NCBI RefSeq assembly: GCF_041103235.1
Contig: NZ_JBGCUN010000001.1
Coordinates: 1,550,001-1,614,000, forward strand
From: Yoonia sp. R2331
GTDB lineage: Bacteria; Pseudomonadota; Alphaproteobacteria; Rhodobacterales; Rhodobacteraceae
Length of the DNA stretch: 64,000 nucleotides
Direction of reading: 5' to 3'
Part shown: positions 1-9,454 of the stretch, one piece after another
Position numbering within the stretch: the first letter of the stretch is position 1
Layout: each line of letters begins with the position of its first letter
The notes under the pieces: model-generated
Database searches by the model: none
What the model saw: only the letters and a program-made list of their open reading frames with translations
What the model was told of the DNA's origin: nothing
Translations under genes and position numbers: made by a program

Positions 1-1001
1 AACCCCTGCTGGATCGCCAGCCGGTCCGCCTTGGTCAGCCCGTTGGCATCAGGCGGGAAGCTGCCGCGCAACGGCCCGCCCCCGGCCAGCCGGTCCGCCA
101 AATGCCCAACGCCCAAGGCGTAAAGGTCAGAGTTGTTGTAGGTCTTCAGCACATTGAAATTGCGCGTCACCGTAAAGGCCACACCGCCTGCCTGTGGCCG
201 GATCGTGCGCCCGGCGGGTCCGCCGGTCCCCGCCTCAGCGCCCCATTTCAAACCCGACCGCCAGCCATTGCGCGCCAGATAGCTCGCCGTCGAGGCCAGC
301 GCATCACTTGGATCAGATCCCCAGATATCGCGCCGCCCGTCGCCGGTGAAATCCACCGCAAAGGCCTGATAAGACGTGGGAATAAACTGCGTGTGCCCCA
401 TCGCCCCGGCCCAGCTGCCAACCATCCGGTCCGCTGTCGTGTCACCACGCTGCAAAATCCGAAGCGCCGCAATCAACTGGCTTTCCCAGAACGATCCGCG
501 TCGCCCGTCAAAGGCCAACGTCGCGGTGGCAGAGACCACCGGAATTTGCCCGCGCTTCTCGCCAAACTGGCTCTCTAACCCCCAGATTGCCGCGACGATA
601 TATGCATCCACACCATACTGCGCTTCAATCGCCCGCAGCGCGCCCTGATGCCGGGCAAAGGCCGCGCGCCCCTTGGCCAGCCGCTCGTCTGATGTGGCGA
701 TCGACAGATATTCTTCCAGCGTGCGGCGGGTCTGGATTTGCGAACGATCTCGGGTCACCACACCTGGCAAATATCCCGCACCAGCAAAGGCGGCGTTCAG
801 CGTAGCGTCAGATATGCCTGCCCCCCGCGCGCGCCCGCGAAAACCTGAAACCCAGGCGTCAAAGCCTGCGTTTGCAACAGGTTGCAGGTCAGCCGGCAGG
901 CCTTGCGCCTGCGCGCGGCTCACTTGTGGGGTGGTCCCGCCACAGGCCGCAATCAACAAGGTGCCAAGCGCACCCATCATATGTCGTCTGGTCCAAATCA
1001 T
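1..1001 (-). CDS. Lytic murein transglycosylase, family 3 (MltB-like), partial
   Basis: The reading frame starts at 1001 and runs off the left edge, so the C-terminus is missing. The N-terminus carries a lipoprotein signal with a lipobox ending at Cys20 (LIAAC), placing it in the periplasm on a membrane. The MltB-type core follows: the AIWGLESQFG stretch holds the expected catalytic Glu, followed by a GAMGHTQFIPTSY motif and a DGRRDIWGS segment. The cut end (LTKADRLAIQQG) looks like the start of a peptidoglycan-binding domain. Such enzymes cleave MurNAc-GlcNAc bonds with formation of 1,6-anhydroMurNAc. A second family member lies at 56081-57307. Confidence 0.9.
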   Translation of the reverse strand, partial: MIWTRRHMMGALGTLLIAACGGTTPQVSRAQAQGLPADLQPVANAGFDAWVSGFRGRARGAGISDATLNAAFAGAGYLPGVVTRDRSQIQTRRTLEEYLSIATSDERLAKGRAAFARHQGALRAIEAQYGVDAYIVAAIWGLESQFGEKRGQIPVVSATATLAFDGRRGSFWESQLIAALRILQRGDTTADRMVGSWAGAMGHTQFIPTSYQAFAVDFTGDGRRDIWGSDPSDALASTASYLARNGWRSGLKWGAEAGTGGPAGRTIRPQAGGVAFTVTRNFNVLKTYNNSDLYALGVGHLADRLAGGGPLRGSFPPDANGLTKADRLAIQQG

Positions 1002-1168
1002 GCCATAAGGCTACTCAGGCTAGGCAGCCACCGCAACGCGCAAACTGTGCATCGGCCCTTGCCCGCCGTCCGTATATCTTCGCGCGTGACAGGATTCGCC
1101 CAAACCCCTATAGTAATGCGCAAAGGGGCAACATAAGCCCCGCAAACGGCAGTATATAGGGCAGACCC

Positions 1169-1723
1169 ATGACAGATTTTTCTCGGCGCAGCTTTGTGCT
1201 TGGTGCGGCAGCATTGCCGCTGGCGGCATGTAACAATGGCATCGGCACAAATGGTGCCGCAACTATCGACGCGCGGGTGAGCTCCACCCTGAACTTCATG
1301 TATTCCAAATACCCCGGCACCCGTGATCTGGCGTCGAAGTCCGCAGGTATCCTTGCAATGCCGCTGGTGACAGAAGTGGGCCTCGGCCTCGGTGGCTCTT
1401 TTGGCACCGGCGCTTTGCAAATCGGCGACTCCACGGTCGACTACTATTCTGCCGCTTCCGGCTCTGCCGGCCTGCAAATCGGTGCGCAACAATACAGCCA
1501 TGTGCTGTTCTTCATGACGCAGGAAAGCCTTGCTGATTTCCGCTCTGGCCCCGGCTGGGCCGCAGGCGCTGATGTAACATATGCGATCAACGATCAGGGT
1601 GAGATGCTGCGCGCCGACACCACCACGTCACTTGCGCCTGTGATCGCCGTGGTCTTTGCCCAAACCGGCCTGCAACTTGGCGCCACGCTTGAAGGCACCA
1701 AATACACGCGGATCATTCCGTAG
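1169..1723 (+). CDS. SYLF/YSC84-domain lipoprotein
   Basis: 184 aa. The N-terminus has a twin-arginine-like start (SRRSFVLGAAALPLAAC) with a lipobox at Cys21, so the protein is probably exported and lipid-anchored. The rest (SAGILAMPLVTEVGLGLGG, then a Gly-rich region, ADVTYAIN and a GLQLGATLEGTK end) matches the SYLF/YSC84 family, described as lipid-binding. Its precise role in bacteria is not known. It stands alone between the partial transglycosylase and the minus-strand dehydrogenase, whose 3' end lies 22 bases downstream. Confidence 0.8.
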   Translation: MTDFSRRSFVLGAAALPLAACNNGIGTNGAATIDARVSSTLNFMYSKYPGTRDLASKSAGILAMPLVTEVGLGLGGSFGTGALQIGDSTVDYYSAASGSAGLQIGAQQYSHVLFFMTQESLADFRSGPGWAAGADVTYAINDQGEMLRADTTTSLAPVIAVVFAQTGLQLGATLEGTKYTRIIP

Positions 1724-1745
1724 CTTTGCGGCGACCTGTGCGGCG

Positions 1746-4151
1746 TTAGGCCCGCAACCGTGCGCCTTTGGGATCAAACGGAGGTTCAGCCAGCACCACG
1801 CCCCGGTGCGGCTGGCCAAGGATCATCACGTCGACCGCATCACCCGGCTGCACGTCTTTCAGATACCCCAGCGCGAGTGACATGCCCACACTATAGCCAT
1901 ATGCGCCAGAGGTGACACGCCCCACCGGTGTGCCATCGGCCAAGAACACTGGCTCGCCGCCAGTGGCGTCCGCCGTGGTCACATCCTGCACATGGATCAA
2001 CGACAATACCTCGCGCGGTGCATGATCTTTGACGCGCAGGTAGCTGTCTTTATGAAGAAATTCCTTCTCCAGCTTGATCAGCCGATCCAGCCCAACCTCC
2101 TGTGGCCAATACTCCGGCGAATATTCCCGCCCCCAAGAGCCATAGCCCTTCTCAACCCGCAGCGCCATCAGTGCACGGCTGCCCACCGGGCCTCCATCAT
2201 GCTGCGCGGCGGCCCCAAGAAGTGCTGTATAGACCACAGCTTGATCCGCCTCGGCGCAATGAATTTCCCAGCCCAGATCACCGGTGAACGACACCCGCAA
2301 CGCCAGGCAACGCGCGCCCCCGATCTCCAGCCAGGCAGAGCGCATGAACCCGAAGTCGGGGGTCTCCAGCGACGTATTCGTAAGCGTTTGCAGCGCCTTA
2401 CGCGACAAAGGTCCAGCGATGTTGAACCCGCACATCGCCTCTGTCCGGCTTTCAAACGTCGTGCCGTCGGGCAGTGGCACCATCTTCCAGAACCGTTGGT
2501 GATAGCGTTCGGCCATCCCCGATCCGATAATCCAGAATTCATCTTCTGCCATCCGCGTGACGGTGAAATCCCCCGCGATCCCGCCATTCACCCCAATCAA
2601 CGGCGTCAGGCAAGACCGGCCCACCTCATGTGGCATCCGGTTGGCGAACACCGCATTCAGCCAGTCCTCGGCCCCCGGCCCCGCAACCCTGTATTTCGCA
2701 AAGTTCGAGATATCGATGACACCCACCGCATCACGCAGCATCCGCGCCTCACGACCGACGCTGTCAAACCACGGCTGGCGGTCAAAGCCTGCACTGTCGG
2801 GCACGTTGGCGTCAAAGTAGGCCGCATGTTCCCAGCCATAGTTCAGCCCAAACACCGCCCCCTTCTCGCGTTGCATCTCATAAATCGGACGGACCCGCAC
2901 CGGACGGCCCGCCGCGCGTTCCTCTCCGGGGAAATGGATGGCAAAGCGGTGTCCGTACTGGTCACCCACCCGCGCCTTGGTAAAGGCCGCATCGGCCCAA
3001 TCCCCAAACCGCGCCACGTCCCAGGCGAACATGTCATAGCGGCTTTCGCCGGTGGTCATCCAATCCGCCGCCATCAACCCCATGCCGCCTGACTGACTGA
3101 ACCCCGGAATAATCCCGTTGCAACAAAAGTAGTTCTGCATATCCGGGTGCGGGCCAAACAGCACATTGCTATCAGGCGACCAGATCATCGGCCCGTTGAT
3201 CACCCGTTTGATACCCGCCAAGCCGACCGCCGGCACGCGATCAATCGCGCGCATCATGTTGTCCTCGATCCGCTCAAGATCGTCCGGAAACAGGTCATGC
3301 GCAAAATCCAGCGGTGTGCCATCTTCGGCCCAATACTTCAGGTCCTTCTCATAGGCCCCGATCAACAGCCCCTGCCCCTCTTGCCGCAGGTAGTATTCGC
3401 CGTCGCGATCCGCGACAGACGGCAGACGCCGATCCATCGCAGCGATCTCGGCGATGGTCTCGGTCACGAAATACTGGTGCTCTGTCGGTTGCAATGGCAG
3501 CGTAATGCCCGCCAATGCGGCCACCTCGCGCCCCCAGAGGCCCGCGGCGTTCACCACCCATTGCGTCTTGATATCCCCCTTTGGGGTCCGCACGATCCAC
3601 GACCCATCGCGCTGCTGCTCGGTCCCCGTCACCGGGCAGAATCGAATGATCTCTGCCCCCATCTTGCGCGCGCCAACCGCATAGGCATTGGTCACCCCGC
3701 TGGGATCGACATTGCCGCCATCCGGTTCAAACATGATGCAGCGAATGCCATCGAAATTGACCATCGGATGCAACCTCTCGGCCTCATCCCGACTGACCTC
3801 GTGGAAATTCATCCCATAGAACTTTGCCTTGGCCGCTTGCAATCGCAACTGATGCTCGCGCGCCTCTGTCTGCGCCAAGTAGAGGCTGCCGGGCTGAAAC
3901 ACCCCGCAACTTTGCCCGGTCTCCTCCTCCAGCGCGTTGTACAGGTTCATCGTATAGTGCTGAATGCGGCTGATATTTGTGCTGTCATGCAACCCGTGAA
4001 TATTTGCCGCCGCATGCCACGTGGACCCTGATGTCAGCTCATCCCGCTCCAGCAACACCACATCGGTCCAACCTGCCTTGCACAGGTGGTAAAGGATCGA
4101 ACAGCCAATCACGCCGCCCCCGATCACAACAGCTTGGGCATGGGTGCGCAT
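1746..4151 (-). CDS. FAD-dependent oxidoreductase with GcvT domain (dimethylglycine/sarcosine dehydrogenase-like)
   Basis: 801 aa from the ATG at 4151, which has an AAGGA ribosome-binding site about 8 bases upstream; an upstream ATG at 4193 lacks support. Residues 7-36 form a Rossmann FAD-binding motif (VVIGGGVIGCS), and His46 in SGSTWHAA is the residue that carries covalent FAD in dimethylglycine dehydrogenases. A DAO domain is followed by a C-terminal GcvT/aminomethyltransferase half from about residue 430. The family oxidises N-methyl groups of glycine derivatives and passes the C1 unit to tetrahydrofolate. Substrate cannot be read from sequence. It lies 93 bases downstream of yceI in the same direction; a paralogue diverges at 4958. 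Confidence 0.87.
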   Translation of the reverse strand: MRTHAQAVVIGGGVIGCSILYHLCKAGWTDVVLLERDELTSGSTWHAAANIHGLHDSTNISRIQHYTMNLYNALEEETGQSCGVFQPGSLYLAQTEAREHQLRLQAAKAKFYGMNFHEVSRDEAERLHPMVNFDGIRCIMFEPDGGNVDPSGVTNAYAVGARKMGAEIIRFCPVTGTEQQRDGSWIVRTPKGDIKTQWVVNAAGLWGREVAALAGITLPLQPTEHQYFVTETIAEIAAMDRRLPSVADRDGEYYLRQEGQGLLIGAYEKDLKYWAEDGTPLDFAHDLFPDDLERIEDNMMRAIDRVPAVGLAGIKRVINGPMIWSPDSNVLFGPHPDMQNYFCCNGIIPGFSQSGGMGLMAADWMTTGESRYDMFAWDVARFGDWADAAFTKARVGDQYGHRFAIHFPGEERAAGRPVRVRPIYEMQREKGAVFGLNYGWEHAAYFDANVPDSAGFDRQPWFDSVGREARMLRDAVGVIDISNFAKYRVAGPGAEDWLNAVFANRMPHEVGRSCLTPLIGVNGGIAGDFTVTRMAEDEFWIIGSGMAERYHQRFWKMVPLPDGTTFESRTEAMCGFNIAGPLSRKALQTLTNTSLETPDFGFMRSAWLEIGGARCLALRVSFTGDLGWEIHCAEADQAVVYTALLGAAAQHDGGPVGSRALMALRVEKGYGSWGREYSPEYWPQEVGLDRLIKLEKEFLHKDSYLRVKDHAPREVLSLIHVQDVTTADATGGEPVFLADGTPVGRVTSGAYGYSVGMSLALGYLKDVQPGDAVDVMILGQPHRGVVLAEPPFDPKGARLRA

Positions 4152-4244
4152 GACTGGGTCCTTTTCCTGGGTCACGACAACACTGCCCTGCACCTGCGCG
4201 ATTCTTTTGCCTCAAGGCGACACCTAATGTCGCATTGCAACAAG

Positions 4245-4814
4245 TCACTCGGCCCGCCGGATCGCCGCAATAATCTCCAACTCGACCCTGTCAGCCACCA
4301 CTCTTTGGAACCCCGTGGCCCCAAATTCTGCCCGGCTGACAGCCCCAGTGAAGATCAGCACCAGATTGTCAAGATCGCCCGGATCACTGCCGCGCTTGCG
4401 AAAAATCTGACCATCCAGCACCACAGGTCGGGTCACTCCGCGCAAGGTCAAATCCCCCTCCAACCGTGCGCCCGCACCCACTGGCACCACGCGCCGCGAC
4501 CGAAACACCGCCTGGGGATGCGCGCTCGCGTTCAACACCGACGCCGACAGCATCGCCTCGGTCATAAAGACGTTGCCCGCATCCGACCGTGTTATATCAA
4601 ACTGTGCAGTGACCTGACTGGCTGCCAGATTGTCAAAATCCACCACCACATGGGCCGCAGCGACGGGCACCTTGCCCGTCACCGGCGCGCCTTCAAGACT
4701 GAACGCAAAGCCAATCGTCGATCCGCGCGCATCCAGCACATAGCGTTCGGGTGCGGCCCCCGCACCGATGGCCCAAACCGCAAAGACCGCTGCACTTATC
4801 CACCTGATCATCAT
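4245..4814 (-). CDS. YceI family periplasmic protein
   Basis: About 189 aa from the first of two adjacent ATGs at 4814 (the second, at 4811, is equally possible). It opens with a signal peptide (MIRWISAAVFAVWAIGAGAA) and continues with the YceI lipocalin-like beta-barrel pattern (YVLDARGSTIGFAFS, then VDFDNLAAS, LTLRGVTRPVVLDG). Family members bind polyisoprenoids or other hydrophobic ligands in the periplasm. It sits between two FAD/GcvT dehydrogenase paralogues and may be co-transcribed with the minus-strand one. Nothing in the sequence ties it directly to N-methyl metabolism. Confidence 0.85.
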   Translation of the reverse strand: MMIRWISAAVFAVWAIGAGAAPERYVLDARGSTIGFAFSLEGAPVTGKVPVAAAHVVVDFDNLAASQVTAQFDITRSDAGNVFMTEAMLSASVLNASAHPQAVFRSRRVVPVGAGARLEGDLTLRGVTRPVVLDGQIFRKRGSDPGDLDNLVLIFTGAVSRAEFGATGFQRVVADRVELEIIAAIRRAE

Positions 4815-4957
4815 GCCACAGCCTTGCACGGGGCACCGCATCGGCCCAAACCAATTCTCGGTGATAGAAGCGACCAAAAATGTCGCCTCCGGCTATCCGC
4901 TCTGCGTTCAGTTTGCCACTCTGGCCCCAAATCAGAATCGCAAAGGACGGCCCTCCC

Positions 4958-7345
4958 ATGAAAACCACTTCCCGCGTTGTCGTCATCGGGGGCGGCGTTG
5001 TCGGTTGCTCTGTCCTCTATCACCTGACCAAACTCGGCTGGTCCGACGTCATGCTGCTCGAACGGTCAGAGCTCACGTCAGGGTCGACTTGGCACGCCGC
5101 AGGCGGCTTTCATACGCTCAACGGCGACACCAACATGGCGGCCTTGCAGGGCTACACGATCAAGCTCTATCGCGAGCTGGAAGAAATCACCGGCATGTCC
5201 TGCGGCCTGCACCACGTCGGCGGCGTGACGCTGGCCGACAACAAAGACCGCTTTGACATGCTTGTCGCCGAACGGGCCAAGCACCGCTACATGGGGCTCG
5301 AGACCGAGATCGTCGGTCCCGAAGAGATCGCGAAAATCGCCCCGATCACCAACACCGACGGCATCATCGGCGCGCTTTATGACCCACTCGACGGTCACCT
5401 TGATCCCTCCGGCACCACCCACGCCTATGCACGCGCCGCCCGCATGGGCGGGGCCACCATCGAAACCCACTGCAAGGTGATCGAAACCAATCCCCGCCCT
5501 GATGGCACATGGGACGTGGTGACGGACAAGGGCGCCATCCACGCCGAACACGTGGTCAATGCCGCGGGTCTCTGGGCGCGCGAGGTTGCGGCCATGGCGG
5601 GCACCTATGCGCCTTTGCACCCGATGGAGCACCAGTACCTCGTCACTGACGATCTGCCCGAGATTTTCGAACGCGACAGCGAGCACCCCCATGTGATGGA
5701 CCCCGCCGGTGAAAGCTATCTGCGGCAAGAGGGCCGCGGCCTCTGCATCGGATTCTATGAACAACCCTGCCGCCCCTGGGCCGTGAACGGCACGCCATGG
5801 GACTTCGGCCATGAACTGCTGCCTGATGATTTCGACAAGATCGAAGACAGCATCGCCTTTGCCTACAAACGCTTCCCGGTGCTGGAAACCGCTGGCGTCA
5901 AATCGGTGATCCACGGCCCCTTCACCTTTGCCCCTGATGGCAACCCGCTGGTCGGCCCGGTGCCGGGGCTTCGCAACTATTGGTCCGCCTGTGGTGTCAT
6001 GGCCGGATTCAGCCAGGGTGGTGGCGTCGGGCTGATGCTCGCCCAATGGATGATCGAAGGTGAATGCGAACGCGACGTCACTGCCATGGACGTGGGCCGC
6101 TTTGGTCCCTGGATCACCTCTGGTTACACCCGCCCCAAGGTGATCGAAAACTACCAGCGTCGGTTCTCGGTGTCGTACCCGAATGAAGAACTGCCCGCCG
6201 CGCGCCCGCACCGCACCACACCCATGTACGATATCTTCTCGGACCTTGGCGCAGTCTGGGGCCACCAATTCGGGCTCGAAGTGCCGAACTATTTTGCTAC
6301 CGGCGATGAACCCACCTTCGAAGCCCCATCCTTCCGCCGCTCCAACGCCTTTGCCGCCACCGGGCGAGAGGTTGCCGCCGTGCGGGGCAGCGTCGGCATC
6401 AACGAGCTTCAGAACTTCGGCAAATTCGAGGTCACAGGCCCGCAGGCCCGCGCCTGGCTCGACCGCATCATGGCGGGCCGCGTCCCAAAACCGGGGCGGA
6501 TGACCTTGACCCCAATGCTCTCGCCCAAGGGCAAGCTCTTGGGGGATTTCACCATCTCCTGCTTGACCGAAGAATGGTTCCAACTGACCGCATCCTACGG
6601 CTACCAGACCATCCACCAACGCTGGTTTGACCGTCACGCCACCGATGGCGTCAGCGTCCGCAACGTCTCTGACCAAATGACCGGCTTTCAGATCGCAGGC
6701 CCCCGCGCCACCGATGTGCTCAAAGCCGCCGATCCCAACACCCCGGACCTCAACTTCCTCGATGTTGCCATGATCACGCTGAACAGCATCGACTGCATCA
6801 TCCAGCGCGTCAGCTACACCGGCGATCTGGGCTATGAAATCTACTGCGACCCGATGGATCAACGCCGTCTCTGGACCGTGCTGATGGCTGCCGGCGCGCC
6901 CTACGACATCACGCCATTCGGCATGCGCGCCATGATGTCCCTGCGGCTCGACCGTTTCTTCGGCTCGTGGCTGGCCGAATTTTCGCCCGACTATACCGCA
7001 GCCGAAACCGGCATGGACCGTTTCATACAGTGGTCCAAAAACACAGACTTCATCGGCCGTGCCGCAGCAGAGGCCGCGCGCGCCACACCCCCTACCCGCA
7101 TCCTCGCCACCTTCGAAGTTGATGCCACCGATACCGACGTCACCGCCTACGAACCGGTCTTCATCGACGGCAAGGTGCAAGGCTTCTGCACCTCCGGCGG
7201 CTACTCGCACTACGCGGGCAAATCCATCGCCATGGCCCTGATCCCGCGCGCGCTGGCAAAACCGGGTCTTGCGGTCGAAATCGAAATCCTCGGCGACCTG
7301 CGCCCCGCCAAACTGATCACCGATCATCTGATCAACACAACTTAA
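4958..7345 (+). CDS. FAD-dependent oxidoreductase with GcvT domain, second paralogue
   Basis: 795 aa starting at the ATG at 4958 after an AAAGGACGG ribosome-binding region; 26 codons of open frame upstream are unlikely to be used. Architecture equals the paralogue at 1746-4151: Rossmann motif VVIGGGVVGCS near residues 7-17, SGSTWHAAGG with the covalent-FAD His46, then a C-terminal GcvT half (VSYTGDLGYEIYC and the PFGMRAMMSLRLD region). Predicted to demethylate sarcosine, dimethylglycine or a related N-methyl compound, with folate as C1 acceptor. The two copies are clearly diverged rather than a recent duplication. Confidence 0.87.
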   Translation: MKTTSRVVVIGGGVVGCSVLYHLTKLGWSDVMLLERSELTSGSTWHAAGGFHTLNGDTNMAALQGYTIKLYRELEEITGMSCGLHHVGGVTLADNKDRFDMLVAERAKHRYMGLETEIVGPEEIAKIAPITNTDGIIGALYDPLDGHLDPSGTTHAYARAARMGGATIETHCKVIETNPRPDGTWDVVTDKGAIHAEHVVNAAGLWAREVAAMAGTYAPLHPMEHQYLVTDDLPEIFERDSEHPHVMDPAGESYLRQEGRGLCIGFYEQPCRPWAVNGTPWDFGHELLPDDFDKIEDSIAFAYKRFPVLETAGVKSVIHGPFTFAPDGNPLVGPVPGLRNYWSACGVMAGFSQGGGVGLMLAQWMIEGECERDVTAMDVGRFGPWITSGYTRPKVIENYQRRFSVSYPNEELPAARPHRTTPMYDIFSDLGAVWGHQFGLEVPNYFATGDEPTFEAPSFRRSNAFAATGREVAAVRGSVGINELQNFGKFEVTGPQARAWLDRIMAGRVPKPGRMTLTPMLSPKGKLLGDFTISCLTEEWFQLTASYGYQTIHQRWFDRHATDGVSVRNVSDQMTGFQIAGPRATDVLKAADPNTPDLNFLDVAMITLNSIDCIIQRVSYTGDLGYEIYCDPMDQRRLWTVLMAAGAPYDITPFGMRAMMSLRLDRFFGSWLAEFSPDYTAAETGMDRFIQWSKNTDFIGRAAAEAARATPPTRILATFEVDATDTDVTAYEPVFIDGKVQGFCTSGGYSHYAGKSIAMALIPRALAKPGLAVEIEILGDLRPAKLITDHLINTT

Positions 7346-7371
7346 GTCTTTCTTTTGAATGCAAATATGCC

Positions 7372-7460
7372 CGCCGGAGGCTCCAACACCTCCGGCGACA
7401 TACCCACTTGAACACCGCCCACCGCTGCAACCCGCGCCCATTTTCTGCGTCAGAAAATGG
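7372..7460. repeat. Bipartite hairpin element, copy 1
   Basis: Two inverted repeats lie in the 147-base gap between the dehydrogenase and the nucleotidyltransferase gene. The first (7372-7397) has perfect 9-base arms, CGCCGGAGG and CCTCCGGCG, around an 8-base loop. The second (7438-7460) has 10-base arms, CCATTTTCTG and CAGAAAATGG, around CGT. The same order, an A/T-rich lead-in, a CCCGCCGGAGGC hairpin arm, then an AT-rich hairpin, recurs at 61361-61432 just before cobB. Neither hairpin has a U-tract, so this is not a standard terminator. Confidence 0.7.
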
Positions 7461-7492
7461 ACCCTCGCAAACACAAGCGTTAGTCTGCTCCC

Positions 7493-8080
7493 ATGATCCC
7501 CGTCCTGATCCTCGCCGCTGGAAAATCCGCGCGCATGCAAGGCGCCGACAAGCTCTTGCAGATGGCCCATGGCAGGCCGCTCTTGCGGCACGTCACCGAT
7601 ACCGCGCTTGAGGTCGCAACTGACGTCCACGTCGTCCTTGGCCCCGGCCAAACCGCCCGCCTTGCCGCACTCGACGGGCTGCCCGTCACCCCATTTGTCA
7701 CGCCGGACGCTGCAGAGGGCATGTCTGGCACCCTGCGCGCCGGGGTGGCACAGCTGCCCGATTGCCCCGCCTTCATGCTGCTGCTGGCAGACCTGCCCGA
7801 CCTGACCGCCGCCGATCTGCGCGCAGTACTTGCCGCGCGCGCAGCCAACCCGGATAACCTGATCTGGCGCGGTGCCACCCGCGCAGGCAAGCCCGGCCAT
7901 CCAATCATCTTTGATGCATCCCTGCGCCCGGACTTCGGGCAGCTTTCCGGCGACAGCGGCGGCGAAACCCTCGTGAACCCGCTGCAGGGCCGCACCCATC
8001 TGACAGTGATCGGCGACCGCGCCCGCCGCGACCTTGATACACCTGCCGATTGGGCCGCCTGGCGCTTAGCGCAGCAATAG
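7493..8080 (+). CDS. MobA-like nucleotidyltransferase (possible MocA-type molybdopterin cytidylyltransferase)
   Basis: 195 aa. The N-terminus VLILAAGKSARMQGADKLL is the NTP-binding signature of the MobA/MocA/IspD group, and LLLADLPDL supplies the acidic metal-binding loop. PGHPIIFD and GDSGGETLV match MocA-type enzymes, which attach CMP to the molybdenum cofactor for xanthine-dehydrogenase-type enzymes. No molybdoenzyme or moa gene is in view, so the exact nucleotide and acceptor remain open. Its 3' end overlaps the convergent Hint/RTX gene by 15 bases. Confidence 0.75.
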   Translation: MIPVLILAAGKSARMQGADKLLQMAHGRPLLRHVTDTALEVATDVHVVLGPGQTARLAALDGLPVTPFVTPDAAEGMSGTLRAGVAQLPDCPAFMLLLADLPDLTAADLRAVLAARAANPDNLIWRGATRAGKPGHPIIFDASLRPDFGQLSGDSGGETLVNPLQGRTHLTVIGDRARRDLDTPADWAAWRLAQQ

Positions 8081-9259
8081 CTTCGTCTCATGCGCCTTCA
8101 GCGCCCGCCGCGCGCCTGGCATCTCGGCATCTCCGGCTTCCAACGCTGGAAACAGATCATAAATCTCGGCCCGCTGCGCCTGATCCATGCCGCGCAGGCT
8201 GTAATCACCGGGCTGAAAACTCTCGGTCCAGGCACCGTTCGACAAAACAACCTCGTGGCGCGCGCACATCAGATGCACGTAACGCACCGCATCCATCTGC
8301 ACCTGATCCACGCCGTTCAGTGATGTCAGATGCTTGGCCGCTGCCAAAACTTCGCTGTCCTCAAAATACAAAGCCGCGCGCGGCTCTGTCACCAGCATCC
8401 GGTGATTGGGCGAGACCAGCAAATCCCGCTCTGGCACATTGGGGCCCAGACTGCCCGCCCGGATCAGCACCGGCTGTAAACCCGGCGTCCGGCGCAGGTC
8501 CAACTGCGTCAGATCACGCCCGCCCACCCAGACCAATTCCTGAATGCCATTGTCGCGCGTCAGGACCCGGTCGCCGGGCTGCAAATCCTCAACCGGCACT
8601 TCGCCCTTGGGCGTCGCAATCGCCGTGCCCGGTGTGAAACAGATCACCACCTTCTCAATGCCCGTGTAGCGTATGCGCCCCAACTCGCGCCCACCGGGGG
8701 CCGTCTTGAGCAGGATGCGCCCGTCTTCATCACCGGGACCACCCTTTTCATAAATGACGTCAAGGTCTGGGTAATCCGCCTGCAGCTGACGCAGGTCCAA
8801 AACGTCCTGATCTGCGCCGTCATCATCCTCGCCGCCGTAAACAAACAGATTGTTGAAATTCGATCCGTCAGAGATGATGACAAAGCCGTCGCTCTGGGAC
8901 CCGCCATAAAGCTTGTCCTGATTGCCCGACGAAATGAGCGTATCATCACCTTCACCACCATAGACCCGGTCAACGCCCTTGTTGTCAGCTGTATCACCGC
9001 TGTCGATAACATCGTTGCCCGCACCGCCATAAAGCTTGTCCTGCCCTTGGCCGCCATTCAGGCTATCGTCACCTGCGCCACCATAAAGCTTGTCTTCGCC
9101 CTGTCCCCCATCAAGGCTGTCATCGCCATCACCGCCATAAAGGCGGTCCTGACCATTGCCGCCCAAAAGCGTGTCATCGCCCTCTAAACCGGCCAGCGTA
9201 TCTTGGTTTTGGCTGCCAATCAGCGTGTCATTGCCCGTTGTTCCAAATTTGGTCGGCAT
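8066..9259 (-). CDS. RTX-repeat protein with C-terminal Hint domain (small paralogue)
   Basis: 397 aa from the ATG at 9259, preceded by GAGGACGTG. Residues 1 to about 140 are calcium-binding RTX nonapeptides (GGxGxDxLxG), many of them LYGGAGDDSLNGG-like. After a linker, a Hint domain begins at CFTPGTAIATPKGE with the conserved nucleophile Cys, then the GDRVLTRDNGIQELVWVGG block and SPNHRMLV with the conserved His. There is no signal peptide; RTX proteins normally leave by type I secretion. The Hint domain and the C-terminal tail (RRALKAHETKLLLR) closely match the neighbour at 9525-14417, indicating tandem duplication. No secretion genes are in the window. Confidence 0.88.
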   Translation of the reverse strand: MPTKFGTTGNDTLIGSQNQDTLAGLEGDDTLLGGNGQDRLYGGDGDDSLDGGQGEDKLYGGAGDDSLNGGQGQDKLYGGAGNDVIDSGDTADNKGVDRVYGGEGDDTLISSGNQDKLYGGSQSDGFVIISDGSNFNNLFVYGGEDDDGADQDVLDLRQLQADYPDLDVIYEKGGPGDEDGRILLKTAPGGRELGRIRYTGIEKVVICFTPGTAIATPKGEVPVEDLQPGDRVLTRDNGIQELVWVGGRDLTQLDLRRTPGLQPVLIRAGSLGPNVPERDLLVSPNHRMLVTEPRAALYFEDSEVLAAAKHLTSLNGVDQVQMDAVRYVHLMCARHEVVLSNGAWTESFQPGDYSLRGMDQAQRAEIYDLFPALEAGDAEMPGARRALKAHETKLLLR

Positions 9260-9454
9260 CACGTCCTCGCGCAAAAGCACTGCAACATGCAGCATGACCT
9301 ACCTATGCATTCACGCAGGCATTTTGCGGGGAAGATCTTTAATTGCAAATCAACTTTGACGTGTGTGGCTCTGATCGGCAGGTTTCGGGCAAGATCTGTT
9401 TGGAATGCGCGAACATTCGCGATTATTGCGCCCCTTTTGTTTCGCAAACGGAAA

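Noticed and set aside
5078-7999. 973-codon minus-strand frame opposite the second FAD/GcvT gene
   Set aside because: It covers a clear dehydrogenase and the start of the nucleotidyltransferase, and its His/Gly-rich translation shows no fold. It is a GC-rich shadow.
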